A DNA stretch of 64,000 bases, taken from assembly GCA_910589415.1 (NCBI GenBank), contig OU342632.1, positions 17,301,507 to 17,365,506 of the forward strand, in the 5' to 3' direction. This stretch comes from Malachius bipustulatus (taxonomy: Eukaryota > Arthropoda > Insecta > Coleoptera > Melyridae). Shown one piece after another: positions 15,963-27,907 of the stretch (its first letter is position 1; every line of letters starts with the position of its first letter). A program made the position numbers and the translations under genes. The notes under the pieces are model-generated. The model was not told the DNA's origin. It saw nothing but the letters and a program-made list of their open reading frames with translations, and did no database searches.

Positions 15963-16019
15963 GTATTTCCCTTCGCGCGATCCCAAAGATTGTTATTGTC
16001 GTCACGATTTTGCTTCCAG
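15963..16019 (+). other. 57-nt membralin intron, in frame and stop-free
   Basis: GTATTT at the 5' end and TTGCTTCCAG at the 3' end mark it, and its composition is much more AT-rich than both flanks. Its length is a multiple of three and it has no stop, so retention would add 19 residues without breaking the frame. I infer it is normally removed, because the exon frames abut cleanly in phase 0. Confidence 0.75.
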
Positions 16020-16157
16020 GTCGAGTCGCAGGAGGCGCAGACGACGCCCGAGACGGTCGAAGACGTCGCGCCGGCCAGGGCCAGCACGGCGGTGGCGGCG
16101 ATTCAGACGATGGAAGGCGGCGGAAGGCATCCCTCGGGCGGACCGGATCAGCCCTGA
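16020..16157 (+). CDS. Membralin (TMEM259 family), last exon
   Basis: There are 45 codons plus TGA at 16155-16157. It begins VESQEAQTTPETVEDVAPAR and ends in a Gly/Pro-rich GGGRHPSGGPDQP. The tail has no recognisable domain, as in other membralins, where the C-terminus is disordered and poorly conserved. Together with the two upstream exons it completes 215 C-terminal residues of a protein normally of about 600. The rest of the gene lies outside what I can see. Confidence 0.8.
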   Translation, partial: VESQEAQTTPETVEDVAPARASTAVAAIQTMEGGGRHPSGGPDQP

Positions 16158-16335
16158 GCGGTTCGTTCGGAACGGCAGTGATGATGTGATGTATATAAGA
16201 TAAATACATAAGCGTTGTACTTGTTGCTTTTATATTATGTATATAATGTGACCTAGTTATGTAATTATTAATATTATTATTAATATTTGCTCCAGGTGAA
16301 TGTATTAATAAATAACACGTTAAATTATAAACGAA
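16158..16335 (+). other. Membralin 3' UTR with candidate poly(A) signal
   Basis: AT-rich sequence follows the stop directly. AATAAA at 16307-16312 is the best polyadenylation signal, about 150 bases after the stop. The cleavage site is not visible from sequence. Confidence 0.55.
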
Positions 16336-16815
16336 TACCTACCAGTAAATTATTGGATAGTATTTCTGTCGGTTTTATTGCTTTTGTCTCTCTCTTCACC
16401 TAAACTAAGATCCGGGAAACTGCCATAAACCTGAAGATGGTTCGTGAGGAAGATTAATTCAAAAACATGTAGGTAAGTTTTTGGTTTATTAAAATAATAC
16501 AATGTTACTAGCTATCTTATATAAAGAGACTCTTCTTAAGATCTATTCTTCATTGCTGTGTTTTAATAACATAATATTATACATAACCTTATCTTAGGTA
16601 TTCAACCTCAGCAGCTATTGTTGATATTGCAAAAAAATTAAGTAAGGGTCGTGGACTGAGTTGGCAGAAGGGCAGGAGCGAAAGAAAAAATGCAATAAAT
16701 CTATGAAAATTATAGACAAATGAAGAATTTACAGCAGATATGATCTAGTGGAATAAAAAAATTTAATAGGACGCCATAAAACTGAAAATTCCACTTGTAG
16801 TTGGATCCATATAGC
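16336..16815. other. AT-rich non-coding stretch 3' of membralin
   Basis: No gene or repeat is recognised. Confidence 0.45.
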
Positions 16816-17190
16816 ATAAACATTACTTGCAGTAAATACAAACATCATAAATTAAATAACTTACCGAATCATATATGAAGTAATAATTTAATTTTAATAT
16901 AAACCCTTCCAAAAAGCCAAAAAAATTAAAAGTTTTTGTATAAAGAATCTTATACAATATGTTGAGAATATCGCCGAATTGTACACACAGGATAATTAAT
17001 TTTTAAAGGATTAAAAAACGACATAACTATAACTGTATGCTAACAAACCAGTTGTGTGAAAATGCAATGGTAATAAATTACTAAAACGATAATAAATAAC
17101 AAAAACATTACCTACAGTAGTAATTACAACAGCATAATTTAAATATCAATAACTTACCGGATCATATACAAAGTTATATTTTGATAGAAA
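16816..17190. repeat. Direct repeat pair, about 280 bases apart
   Basis: The block at 16816-16902 (AACATTACTTGCAGTAA ... AACTTACCGAATCATATA) recurs at about 17102-17190 (AACATTACCTACAGTAG ... AACTTACCGGATCATATA). On the minus strand each copy presents a good splice-donor-like string, CGGTAAGTT or CGGTAAGTTA. This is either a partial tandem duplication or the ends of a small element. No coding signal is seen. Confidence 0.55.
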
Positions 17191-17517
17191 TCAAATCGAC
17201 AATAATGACGAAACTAACAATAGATCCTGTTCGATTTAAACATTTAGAGAAAGAAGGAAAGGTCCGGATCCAGAGTTTTGACTTGAATCTCCAGTGGCGG
17301 GGATTCGTAAAAAGAAAAAAAGGGCAAAAATGCCGTAAATTGCAAAAGGGGAAAATCAATATCTGGTCAAATAGCGTTTGTTTGAGTAATATAAAGACAA
17401 AGAAGATTGAAGAAAAAGAAGAAAGGGATGCAGTGCGGTTTTTATGTTCAAACGATGTCCCCCAGCGAACAAAACCATTTTATTAAAAATCGTTTTTTCG
17501 TAGATTGCGCATTTGCC
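17191..17517. other. Non-coding spacer
   Basis: A 101-codon open frame (17181-17486, +) is rich in Lys and resembles no family. I do not regard it as a gene. Confidence 0.35.
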
Positions 17518-18705
17518 TTTTTTTTTGTTTCGGGCAACTTAGTAAACCACTCTTGTTTATGATTGATTTGGCGCAAGTCTCGAAGTGGGGAGGCGGGAGA
17601 AAATCAGGTATAAAAACGGGGGGGACTGTTTTTTGCCCCTTGGTTAGCTGTGAATCGTCGGACAAAAAAAATTTCGGGTAAAGAAACCTCGCGAGAGCAC
17701 ACAACCTGGTGTGGCGCAATCGCGAATCTGTTCATTACTCATCGAGATAACGCCGTTTTGGTTCTAGAGCTTTTTTGCCAAAGTGGGAGTAACCGAGAGT
17801 ATCGGATGGAGTTGGAGACATAATTATTCAAGGGGAGGCAATTACTTTACAGGGACGAAAAAATTCAGTCCTGTAAATTCATGTTCTCTAGGATTTCAGA
17901 CAATTTTCGTGCGATTCATTGTATTAGCGGCGAAGAGGAATTGTATCAGGAAACCTAAAACACACGGAATCGGACATACCTCCCACAGTTTTTGCCCAAT
18001 ATCGCGCAGCAAAAAAACCTAATTTTCTTGGATTGATTGATTTTTATTTCAAAAATAGACAAATAGCGGCCAAAACAAAAAATCGAAATTTTTGTTTATC
18101 ATGAAAGGAGAGGGTGGGCAAATCTAATAAGAATGGTTTTTACAGTTGCAGGTCAAATTTAGTAGGTTATTATGAGTTATAAACAAATGAATATATAGCA
18201 ATTTTCCATTTTGAAAACAGTGTAGGTACATCGGAAACGGCTCCAAATATCGGAAAACGGTTTAAAAATGAATCAATAGGCGGCCAATCCAAGAAAATTT
18301 GATTTCTTTGCTGCGCGATTTTTGGCCAAAACTGTTGCAGTTATGTCAGATTTCGTATGTTTTAGGTTTTTTCTCCCCCCCTCGCCCCTAATACACGGAT
18401 CCGCACAAAAATTGGTCGAAACCCTTGGGAAACATGAATTATCCCTCCAAACTTCGTCCGATACTTCCGGTGACTTGGACAAAAAACAAACTAAAAACCC
18501 TAACGGCGATATCTCGATGAGTAATGGACTGCTGTTTCTTTTGTCCGACGCCTCACAGCTAACCTAGGAGCAAGAAACCCCCCCCCCCCCCCGGTTTTTA
18601 TACCTGGGTTTTCTCCCCCTTCCTACCTCCGAGACTTGCGCCAAATCGGCTACATAACAAGAAGAAGAGTGGTCCACTAAGTTGACCGAAACAAAAAAAA
18701 AACAA
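17518..18705. mobile_element. Foldback element, large inverted repeat
   Basis: Left arm about 17518-18045 and right arm about 18272-18705 are reverse complements with interruptions. Matching landmarks are: GTTTCGGGCAACTTAGTAAA with the complement of TCCACTAAGTTGACCGAAAC; GGCGCAAGTCTCGAAG with CGAGACTTGCGCC; GGTATAAAAACGGGGG with CCGGTTTTTATACC; TTAGCTGTGAATCGTCGGAC with GTCCGACGCCTCACAGCTAA; CTCATCGAGATAACGCCG with CGGCGATATCTCGATGAG; and GCGCGCAGC-type sequence beside AATTTTCTTGGATTGATTGA with TCCAAGAAAATTT. The arms enclose about 230 bases of AT-rich unique loop. No transposase is encoded. It is most likely a foldback-type or MITE-like non-autonomous element, or an inverted duplication of another repeat. 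Confidence 0.8.
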
Positions 18706-19684
18706 GAGTGTTTTTTGAAGATTTAGATCCACCCACTATTGGTTTCATTCAGAAAATAAAATTAGACAAAGGACAAAATGTTCTGAGAGAGAATGTATTA
18801 TACTGTTCAGGATATATCCCTTCTCCTCTTGTTCGCTCCCTCACATCCCTCACCCCCTTTCCGTACCCTCTCATTTGAAAGAAAGAAAACAAAATTTATC
18901 ATGATTTACACAATAACAATTAGCAAGTCATCACGACACGGCGTAATAATTAATAATTGTCCATCATTATTTGATCAACGGATGCGTCGTGCGTGTCTTT
19001 TTCAACGTTTTTCGATTCGTTAATGGATTGCTTGCTTCTTTCACTCCAAATAGGGGATACGCCATGACGAGGTTGGTTGGTTTTGGTTAGTCGGATGGAA
19101 CTCGGACCGAGTCCCCGTCTTATTACAGGGGAATGAGGAAATAATACACAGCACACACGGCATATTAGTGCACATGGAATGCCGCCCGCCATATTCGCCC
19201 GCGGACAATATAAGTTCGAACAAAAACAGGACCGAAAACAAATTAAATACACTCCACTCTCTGGAAACTTTCGTGACGTAAGGTTTCGTTATTGTTGGCC
19301 CGCGGCCGGTTGCCTGGCAACTAACAGGCACTGCTTTACCTGGCCGGATGGATGGATACACATCATCATCGTCACCAGTGGTGTCACATCTGCATCAAAA
19401 GACCTAGTAGGTACTTATTACTGCTGCTTGTCGGTGACAATTTTTTTATTGGAAAGCCTCATGTCAAGTTAAAATTGTCATTTTCCAGTTAAAAATTGAA
19501 ACAAACTCATTTTGACTGTCCGTTCTGGAACTTTCTTTTAAGGAAAACGTGACCTTTTGCATCCAGTCGTTTTGACACATTCAGAAAGTGTCAAATATTC
19601 CCGGGGTTGCGAAGTTGCTGCTCTGAATTAAAAACTTGGCGCTGAAACATCAATTCCTGCCTTTTTTGCAGTTAAAAATTAACA
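18706..19684. other. Non-coding stretch, no gene recognised
   Basis: The overlapping short open frames on both strands between 18790 and 19470 carry no recognisable motif. Confidence 0.4.
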
Positions 19685-20110
19685 TGGTCTTCTGAGACCT
19701 TGGCCTGCCGAAGCTACACCTACACCACGTCATTCATAAGTTAATGTGAAAAAAAAATAAAAAAAAAATTTCATCGATTTAATAATTTTTAAATAAGTGT
19801 AAGCTAATTTGCGACCAGCGAGGAATTTTTTATTTTTCGCTGATTTTTCGATAAAAGTGCCAACATATGTGAGACGAATTGAATCAAATTATATGTTGAA
19901 GAAAAAAAACTGAAAAAAAGTTCACGATGTAGAAAATACAGGAAGATACAAATAGGGGACGGGAAAAATTTGGAATGACGTGCCGAAGTGTTTTCAACGT
20001 TTAAGGTAAAAAACTATATCTACCTTTTTTGTAGGTAATGAACGTCTCTATCGCACTGTTTGGTTATTTTTTCGATTGGTCGAGAAAAAATTTCGAAATC
20101 ATGTGAAACA
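19685..20110 (+). repeat. Unclassified dispersed repeat, copy B
   Basis: This copy opens with the hairpin GGTCTTCTGAGACC and TTGGCCTGCCG. It then shares AAGTGTAAGCTAATTT and GATAAAAGTGCCAACATATG with copy C (25.9 kb), and AAATTATATGTTGA through AGAAAATACAGGAAGATAC to AATGAACGTCTCTATCG with copy A (10.1 kb). It therefore links the three copies into one family. Confidence 0.72.
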
Positions 20111-23100
20111 TGTTGACTGGAGCGTCGAAAAATGAGTTTTCCAAGAAAACCATTTTTATACGATTTTCAAATGGGAAGTTCCTTTTTGCCAGCTTGACAG
20201 GATGACTTGCGATTAGTGCCCGAAAAACCGTGATATTTTCATAAAAATGAGGCAAGAGAATCAATTTCGTTCAGTTTTATGGTAAACTTTTGCAGGACTG
20301 GCTGGATCGCCAGGTGAAGGTCCTCAGGATCGCAAGAGATAATTCAGACTATCTCGTTGTTGGACTGGAAGTACTTACTTTAGATATTCATGAGTTCAAA
20401 AATAAGACTCGGGGTTGAATTATTAAATTAATTTTTTTATAATCCAAAGTCTATCCTTTGAGTCAATTAGACGTGCAGATTTTTTTTATAGCCCAGTTTT
20501 CTTTGAGGGAAGATTCGTCAGAAAGAAGGAAAGTTATGAGAGAAATTGAACGAGTCGTCCCTGTTGTGTACCGTCGATGCGCGTTTTAAAAATGAAATAT
20601 GTTTCCCTGCCACGGCCAATTGTTCGGCTTATTGGCTTGATAATGCAGGGGAAATTCGAGTGAACCGTCTTGAGCGGATTTGCCTTAGTTATACCAATCT
20701 ATAATTCATTGCATATTTCCGAGTAAATCTTTTTCGAAAATTTAACTCGCCGTCCTGCAGAGTGAGTTCTGCCGGCTTATTTCGCTGATACGAAACGTTC
20801 CATAAAACAAATAAAGCTGCTTATATGCTGGATGAATTTAAAACCCCAACCCCACTCCCTCTCCTTGATTCGCTCTTCAATGCTCCACGTACTTAGGTAT
20901 ATACGTTTACTCTGAAGGAATCAGTTTACCGAGATTTTAAGAGAAATGCAATATGAATAAGAATTCTGTTAGGTACATTTAAGTACTTTTACCTGGCTGT
21001 ATACGGATTCGTTTCACGAAGAAAATGTTTCATTTAAAAGCCAGCAATCAACTTGTACTACGTTTCCAGAAAGTTAAGTGAATTGTATGATCATAGCCAA
21101 ATCTTATTTATAAACATTGATTGCTTACTATTATTGCGGTGCCATGTTTATCAATGCACTCTATTTTATAAGTTACGTTTTAAAACTTGCAAGAAACTTT
21201 CTCCTCCGACCTTTAACAAGATTGATTCAAGTAAGGAAAAAACCAAAGCCAAGCCACCTCCACCTTTAATCAGCCAGCAATCAATTATTTTTATTTTCGC
21301 CCGCCGTTCGTTCCCCAAGATGGAGGAAACGATCTTCTCACCTCGGTTCGGAGACGGCGGCTGGCGGCGGCAATATATATAGGATATAAGCGGTAGTGGC
21401 GAGTAACAGATGGATCCGTGCACTATCTGAGAATGCAGGCGTTCCGGTTCACTGGTCGAGATATAAACCTCGCTCGCCGGCTCACCGAACTAACGAAATC
21501 ACTGATTGACGATCCGACAGTTTAACGTCCCCCCTCGAACCCTTTGTTTGGGGGTTTGGTTCGGGTCTTGACTGAATCGAGCCGAGGAGGGAAGGGCCGG
21601 CGACCCGGGAACAGGGGGATGACTGTAAACGAATCAAATTTTAAGTGTCGCGTCCAATTTATTGTTCGTCGTCTTCTGTCGGTGGTGGTGACTGGTGAGT
21701 GGTGACTGGTGACGGTGGTGCAATAAGTTAATTTGATGTAACGGAATCATAAATTCATAAATCGACGAATGAAATGCATCGGTAATGTAAATAAAGCGAG
21801 CGAGCTAGTCCGAGTAAATATAACGAAAGAGCGAACGAACGAGCGATTCTTTAAAAGGACGACGACTTTGATTATTTGATAATAACAGGAGAGACGGGAT
21901 AATAAAGAAGGCTAGAAATAGGCCAGAGTGTAACAGCAGGGTGGGGTGCTATAAGTTAATTTGAACGGGTCTCTTCTCTCGCTCGCCGTAGTAGGTAGGT
22001 AGGTATATTCGTGCATAGTGTTCCTTTGTGACGGGGCGAAAGAGAGAGGGAGTGAGGATGAGAGCAATACCATTTGTAGTTGAACAAAAGGCAGCTGAGC
22101 TCCGACCGATTTCTAATTACTACGTTTGGCGTCGCTCGCCTTGCTTTGAGCCGCATAATTACCCAAACACCCGGAGGTTTCCCCGCGTTCAAGCAGGAGC
22201 ATGGCATGGCATGGCTGATACACCGCCGCACACAGCCTTCCCTCCTCTCGATACCTATACCTATAATATAGCCGCCGCCGCCGCTTTATCTCTTTTCCTC
22301 CCGATGCTCGCTCGCTTCCTTTACGCTGCTGCTGTATCTTATTTATTACATTTTTGAAATGTTGTAAAGCAATTTAATTACTTCCCTTGAAACCTTTGTG
22401 GATCACGACGTACACAAATAGAGAACAGGAATCGCAAACATTGCCGAGCTTCATCGTTAATATGAAATTGAGATACCTCCACATCCATGCAGCTCCACCT
22501 CCACCTCCATATCTCCACCAACACCGACACCGTCAGGTGTGAGCATCAAATTTCAATACCTGCGTCTTATTAAAAATAGCTCCCGACCTAATTTAATTTC
22601 TAGCAGGTCATTTTTTCCTCGCAGCAAAAAGAGGAGGATCTCCATTTGCATCTAATTCTGACACGCTTCTGAATAATCTCCCGGGTAAATGTTTGCCTTC
22701 AAGTTTGTATCGAATGTATCAATGGTTCGGGAAAGTTTCGGGAGCTGTTAAAAAGTTTTTATTACTCGGCAGCCTTGTCGATAATCCCATGCAGATACAC
22801 GAGGGTGAAATTCAACCCTCCTCCAGACTCGGCGAAAGATGGGCCCGGCTATTATTCCCGTCGTTACGATCCGATTCGATCGACGTTACTTGCTCATTGT
22901 CGCCGAGAGGATCTATCCTTTAACCTGAAACCTTTACCGATTGGAAGATATATTTTATGGGGTAGGAACAGGCGGCAAGCAAGATGCATGCAGAGTAGTT
23001 GATCTCAACCTTCTCCTCCTTCAATCCACTCCACTATACTCCACTCCACTCCACTCCACTTCGTACTCGATCCATGGGAGAGGACGAAGAGAGTCACGAG

Positions 23101-23588
23101 AGTTATTTTGCAGAAAAGGGTATCGCGTTACTTTACTGGCTGCTTTACGGGGTCGTTACACCCTCAACTCGGCATGCAACCAGAGATGCCTCTGCCGCTC
23201 CCGGCTCGAGAGGCACACCTGACAAATATTATGTCAGCACATGTCTTCAGGGAATATGGGTCTCTGTTATCGTCGACGCAACGCGGGACTTATTGATTGC
23301 CGCTGCTCTTTTTAATAAATTATGTATGTTACTCTGTAGTACCCTATGCGAGTGACATATATGTGATAGGTGACACTAATCTAACCTCCAATTTAGTTTT
23401 TACAATGCAGTCAGGTAGTGATGTTCCTAAGGAGCATTGTTAGTTGTGGCATAGATGGACGAGTTACGAAATTCCCAGCTTTACGTAAATAAGAGTTTGC
23501 AACGAAGTCCAACTTCGTCAGTTTTTTGGTTGTTATTATTGAGCTGTAGTGTTGTTGTTGAACACATTAGATAATTAACCAAGCTCAG
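20111..23588. other. Non-coding stretch, no gene recognised
   Basis: I see simple repeats only, for example a CCACT run near 23025-23058 and GGTGACT runs near 21680-21715. Open frames of up to about 118 codons overlap on both strands and match nothing I know. Confidence 0.45.
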
Positions 23589-23860
23589 TCGAGTAATCAC
23601 TTTTGACAGCGATGTTTTTAAATAAAAATTACAACGGAAAAATCAAATAGCCGCTCGTCAAGTCGATTCAAACGAACACAGCTTCACCCAGAACGCCGAT
23701 CGCTGCAGAAGCGAAATAATTTTTATGATAGCGAAAATGAAACCGTCGAGTGATTAATTATTAGTCAGAATATTGTTCTGTCTCCCGTAATAAATTTCCT
23801 TACGCAACCGTTTGATAATTTAACCGAAATACTAGATTGCACGTACCGTTAATGCCGTTT
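23589..23860 (-). repeat. Dispersed repeat of unknown type, inverted partner at 52.6 kb
   Basis: Its reverse complement aligns almost end to end with 52646-52900. Shared strings include TTTCGGTTAAATTAT, AAACGGTTGCGTAAG, TTATTACGGGAGACAGAACA, AATTATTTCGCTTCTG, GTTCGTTTGAATCGACTTGA and GTGATTACTCGAC. There is no open frame in common and no clear terminal repeats. Confidence 0.75.
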
Positions 23861-25944
23861 CACTAGTCATCCCGACGTAACCCTCATCTTTATCATTGAT
23901 TGATAATCATAATTGTCCCCGCCGACATTTTAATTGTTATATAAATTTTAATATAATCATGTTATAACTATGGTAATTGTATAAAATTTTTCAAGAAAAA
24001 ACCTACAGAGAACACTGTAAGAAAATCTTGATCAATGATGTGTCAACATAAAGTTATTGTCTGTAACTTTGTCGCAATGTTTAACGTTCTATCAATATTG
24101 AAGTGAAAGGTTTCCGGTTTCAACAGAACGATGCTACCCCTCATACATCTTCCATTTTAAGACATTCCCACATAAATTCTAACAAGATTCAAAGAATCGT
24201 TCTCCATTGAAACACTCTTTCAGATATTAAACTCCCGCGACGTGATCGACATTTATTGCCCTCGTTCAATTAGAATTTTAAAATGATTTTTGATGAAGAA
24301 TTAGTTCCCCGATCGGTGCTCGAGAGGTGTCTGCGGATTGGAAGAGAATAGAGCAAACAGTGAAGAGGAGATAGGTCGGTCGCCATCCATCATCGGTCGA
24401 TTATCCCACTGGGTCATCAATCAGTCTCTCATCTCATGCAGATCCCGCTGACTGCGCCGGATAATCTAGAAACCCAGATTGCGCGTTTCTGCTCACCTGC
24501 GGCGGAGACTTGAACTTTCTATAAATATACTTTATCTTTATCTCTCTCACTCTCTTTCTCTCTGTAGAAAGAGGAATAGAGAGAAGAATAATAGAGAGAA
24601 AAGAGAGAGAGAGAGTAGGAGAAGCGATTTACATTGACGTAGTATGTCATCTAGTAAAAGTACTCGCGGAAGAAGTGAAAGAAGTTTGTTGTTGTTGGCG
24701 GCGGCGGCGGAGCAGCGTTTATCACGATTTAACTAAAATATGGGTTAGCGGATTGGTGGTGGCGAAAGTAATAAAATAAGAAGGCGGGAAGGAATGCGGT
24801 AGGTAAGTGCGGCGAAACTGGCGTAATAACTCATAAGTTTACCTGCGGAACGATTGTTCCGCAGAAGTTTGTAGGCATTTTGCACTCCGCCGCGAAACTG
24901 AGCCGAAATACCGAACAGCGCGAGCGCCTTTAAATAATACATTGTTCCCCAGATTGAGACAAATGGAGCACGGAGAGATTAAACGAAACTGCAGGGACCC
25001 GAATGGAACGGGAGAGACGGTGGTGGGACGGAGGGGAGAGGAGAGTCGAGTCGGACAGATCGCGCGGCAGCCGGGGAATGGATGACAAATAAACCGGGGA
25101 AATCCCATGAATTACAAAGTGTCTCCGGTTACTAGTTTGCTCTAAACTCGAACCAAATCAAAATGGAAATTACAAGATGTATTTGTCCCTTTTTTAATGA
25201 GATACCTGAGAATACCTAATTTCGCGTCGGGGGAGGACTTGTTTGCGATCCGTCTTTGATCGAAGAATCCCTCCAGTTACCTCCCATCTGCCCGTGTAAA
25301 TAAGGTTTTATCATGTAATAGGACACCGCTGATTCTTTCATATTACGTCTCCGCTCGCTTCTCTCCTCTCTGTTACACTTATTTTATGTAAGTATTTGAT
25401 ATCAATCGTTATACTCGATTAATTTGACTTGCTCGATTCTTCGTTCGCTCATTCATCCATATCTCTTTCTTGTTTATCAATGCTGGCGGCTCTTACCCGC
25501 CCAACTAAGCAACTTTATTGGCTTCTCTATTATATAGTATCTCTCTATAATATACTCAATGATTTCTCTCTTAGATTTTTCTTTTGTATTACGATCCTTA
25601 ATATTGACCTTCGATATTCGGAAACCGTCAATCCACCTTCGATCTATAATTTTGTAATCCGCCCTTATTTGTTCAGCCTGTCAGTTAATTTCAATAAATG
25701 TAACTCCAAGACGTGGCTCGAACTCACCGATATGAATTTCAATTATCGTCTTTCCAGATATTTCCTCGCATGCTTAAGTGTAGTTCAATGTGCTGTGTGA
25801 AAAATCCAAAGATCGACCTACTGTTGAAAATCTTACAAGTGATAAAACTCTTTTGAATTTGAAGACTCTCCCTTTTCATTTCTTTCTGAAAGTTCTCTAC
25901 CGTATCAGATCCGGTCTAATGTAATTACATCTTTGGGATACAAT
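23861..25944. other. Non-coding stretch, no gene recognised
   Basis: A CT-rich then GA-rich block at about 24538-24620 can pair with itself but is simple sequence. Nothing else is recognised. Confidence 0.45.
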
Positions 25945-26115
25945 AAACAGGTCTCTTCCGAGACCTTGGCCTGCCGGCGGCGTCGGGTTTTCGCCCCTTC
26001 ATACTCTGGACCTTTTTAATTTTTTTAATAAGTGCAAGCTAATTTTCGACCATTGAGATGTTTTTATTTTTCGATAAAAGTGCCAACATATGCGAGACGA
26101 ATTGAAGCCAACACT
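25945..26115 (+). repeat. Unclassified dispersed repeat, copy C (truncated)
   Basis: It contains the perfect hairpin GGTCTCTTCCGAGACC, then TTGGCCTGCCGGCGGCGTCG, then AAGTGCAAGCTAATTT and GATAAAAGTGCCAACATATG, and stops where copies A and B continue. It is the shortest copy with the best-preserved hairpin. Confidence 0.7.
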
Positions 26116-27907
26116 TCAAACTTGTCATTTCTTCGTTGTTAAAAGACAAATGTGGATCGTTTTTTCACACGCATTTAGGTGAATTAATTATTATTGTCGC
26201 TGCGATTGTTCTTCTAATTTTCGCAATGGTAATTCACAGCCGGGTTAGCCGGGAAGAAACAGTAGTAGTCAATATACGTACTTCCTTCGCCCGTCAGAAG
26301 CATAGGGAAAAATACGCACCCAACTTACGCAAGTATTCGTCTACAAGAATAATTATTAATATCGATCAACCAATGATTGATGGTTTTCTAGTGATCAATC
26401 AAGTATCGTATTAAAGGTCAATTTCCATTTTTTATCCCTATATATGATTAACTTAATAATTATTCTCCTTTTACTCATAATTTATTGGTCCTTAATACGA
26501 CATCTCGTCTTTTGGGTAGAGCCACATTTGGTTTGAGCCGTTAACATTTGTTTGCTCTTCTAGTTGATCCGTAACATTTTGGTCCTTCGAGCCGGATACT
26601 CAAACAAATCGTTTGATGTATTTCAATAAATATTTTATTTTCGCATTGCCCTTACCCTTCATTTTATTATCAACTCTCGAGTAAGTAGGTATTTAGCGAC
26701 GATCAGAATCAATCAAATTAGAGAAGTTACACCAAGTTCTTCGCTCGTTGGATAACAACACATAATACCTTGATCGATCAGAGTGCAATTATTATTATTA
26801 TTATATTATATGAGCGTTTCCCCTGCGTCGAGTATAAATAATAAGAGAATTCCGTAATATTATCCCGCCCGCCCGCATTTCTCAATACCCCTTTATACAA
26901 TTCCCCGAGAGTTCCCCTCGGAAGGAAACTGCCTATTGTAGCTTCCGAGGGCAGGTACTTAGCGAGACAATTTTCATACAACTCCATCATAATGGGCTCT
27001 CTTCTCGTAAAAAATCTCTTTTGCCGGAGTTATAAGAGTTAATAAAAGAATTATTTTGAAGTTGATGATTCTTTATAAAAACATCCCCAGGCTGAGGGTA
27101 GGAAACCTTATTCATGCCCATTTTTAAAATTACCTACCTACCTTCTCGACATCATTGTCGGGCTCCATTAGATCAATACCTACTCCGCGGCGCTTATTTG
27201 CTTCTTATACTTGGAGTTAGGAGCAGGTTGCCGATGCGATGCGATCGTAAAGCGGAAGGACATGACATGCGTTGACACGACCTCTCTAAGCATTAATCAA
27301 GTGCCCGGATTCAAGTTCAGACCATCAGCTATACCTACTACTGTTAAGTCGCTATTCTTATTATTCCTTCTCGAATTCCCCTCTCGGGTTTTCCGGACTG
27401 CCGGGGCCGCGTTCTCGCAACGGGAAACGTTGTAAAACGTCCCGCTTCTCGTCTGAAAAGCAAATATTACCTGCATATTGGATTATCTGGAGAAGAAACG
27501 GGAGCCGTGTGTGGGTTTGTACCTATATACGTGTGAGGTGGTAAGGTGGAAAGATGACGCAGGTAGCCTGCCATTATACATGGGTAGATACATAGACGAG
27601 GTAAAGAGATACTTAAGAAAATTGGTTGGAAGAGCTGGGACGTTTTTAGGGGTGTATAAATAAATGAAAAGGGTGATCTTTATTGTGGAAACTTTTTATT
27701 ATTTTATTATGTATAAACTAATAAAATACTTTTCTGTATATTTACTATTCATATTTATGTAAAGTTTGCGAAATTTGTGTGTATAATTTTTCTACAATAC
27801 TCTTCTTTGTATATTTTTCATCTCCTCTAAAATACTGCCGGTAAATTAGATATTTTATTTCAGGATTCTCAGAGGAAAGTTTTGTTAGTTTTGATTTTCT
27901 CACCTTC
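26116..27907. other. Non-coding stretch with a BEL/Pao-like motif
   Basis: At 26573-26597 the string ACATTTTGGTCCTTCGAGCC continues with GGAT. From memory this resembles a motif near the LTR/leader junction of insect BEL/Pao retrotransposons, but no retroviral-type frame follows. Otherwise no gene is seen. Open frames at 26136-26414 and 27478-27663 match nothing. Confidence 0.35.

Noticed and set aside
15661..16203. 180-codon frame rich in Arg and Ser overlapping the membralin exons
   Set aside because: It is a shadow of the GC-rich coding exon in another frame. The membralin frame is supported by a conserved protein core and by splice sites.
24538..24620. Apparent hairpin between CT-rich and GA-rich runs
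   Set aside because: It is simple sequence on both sides and pairs by composition. There is no evidence of a specific structure.
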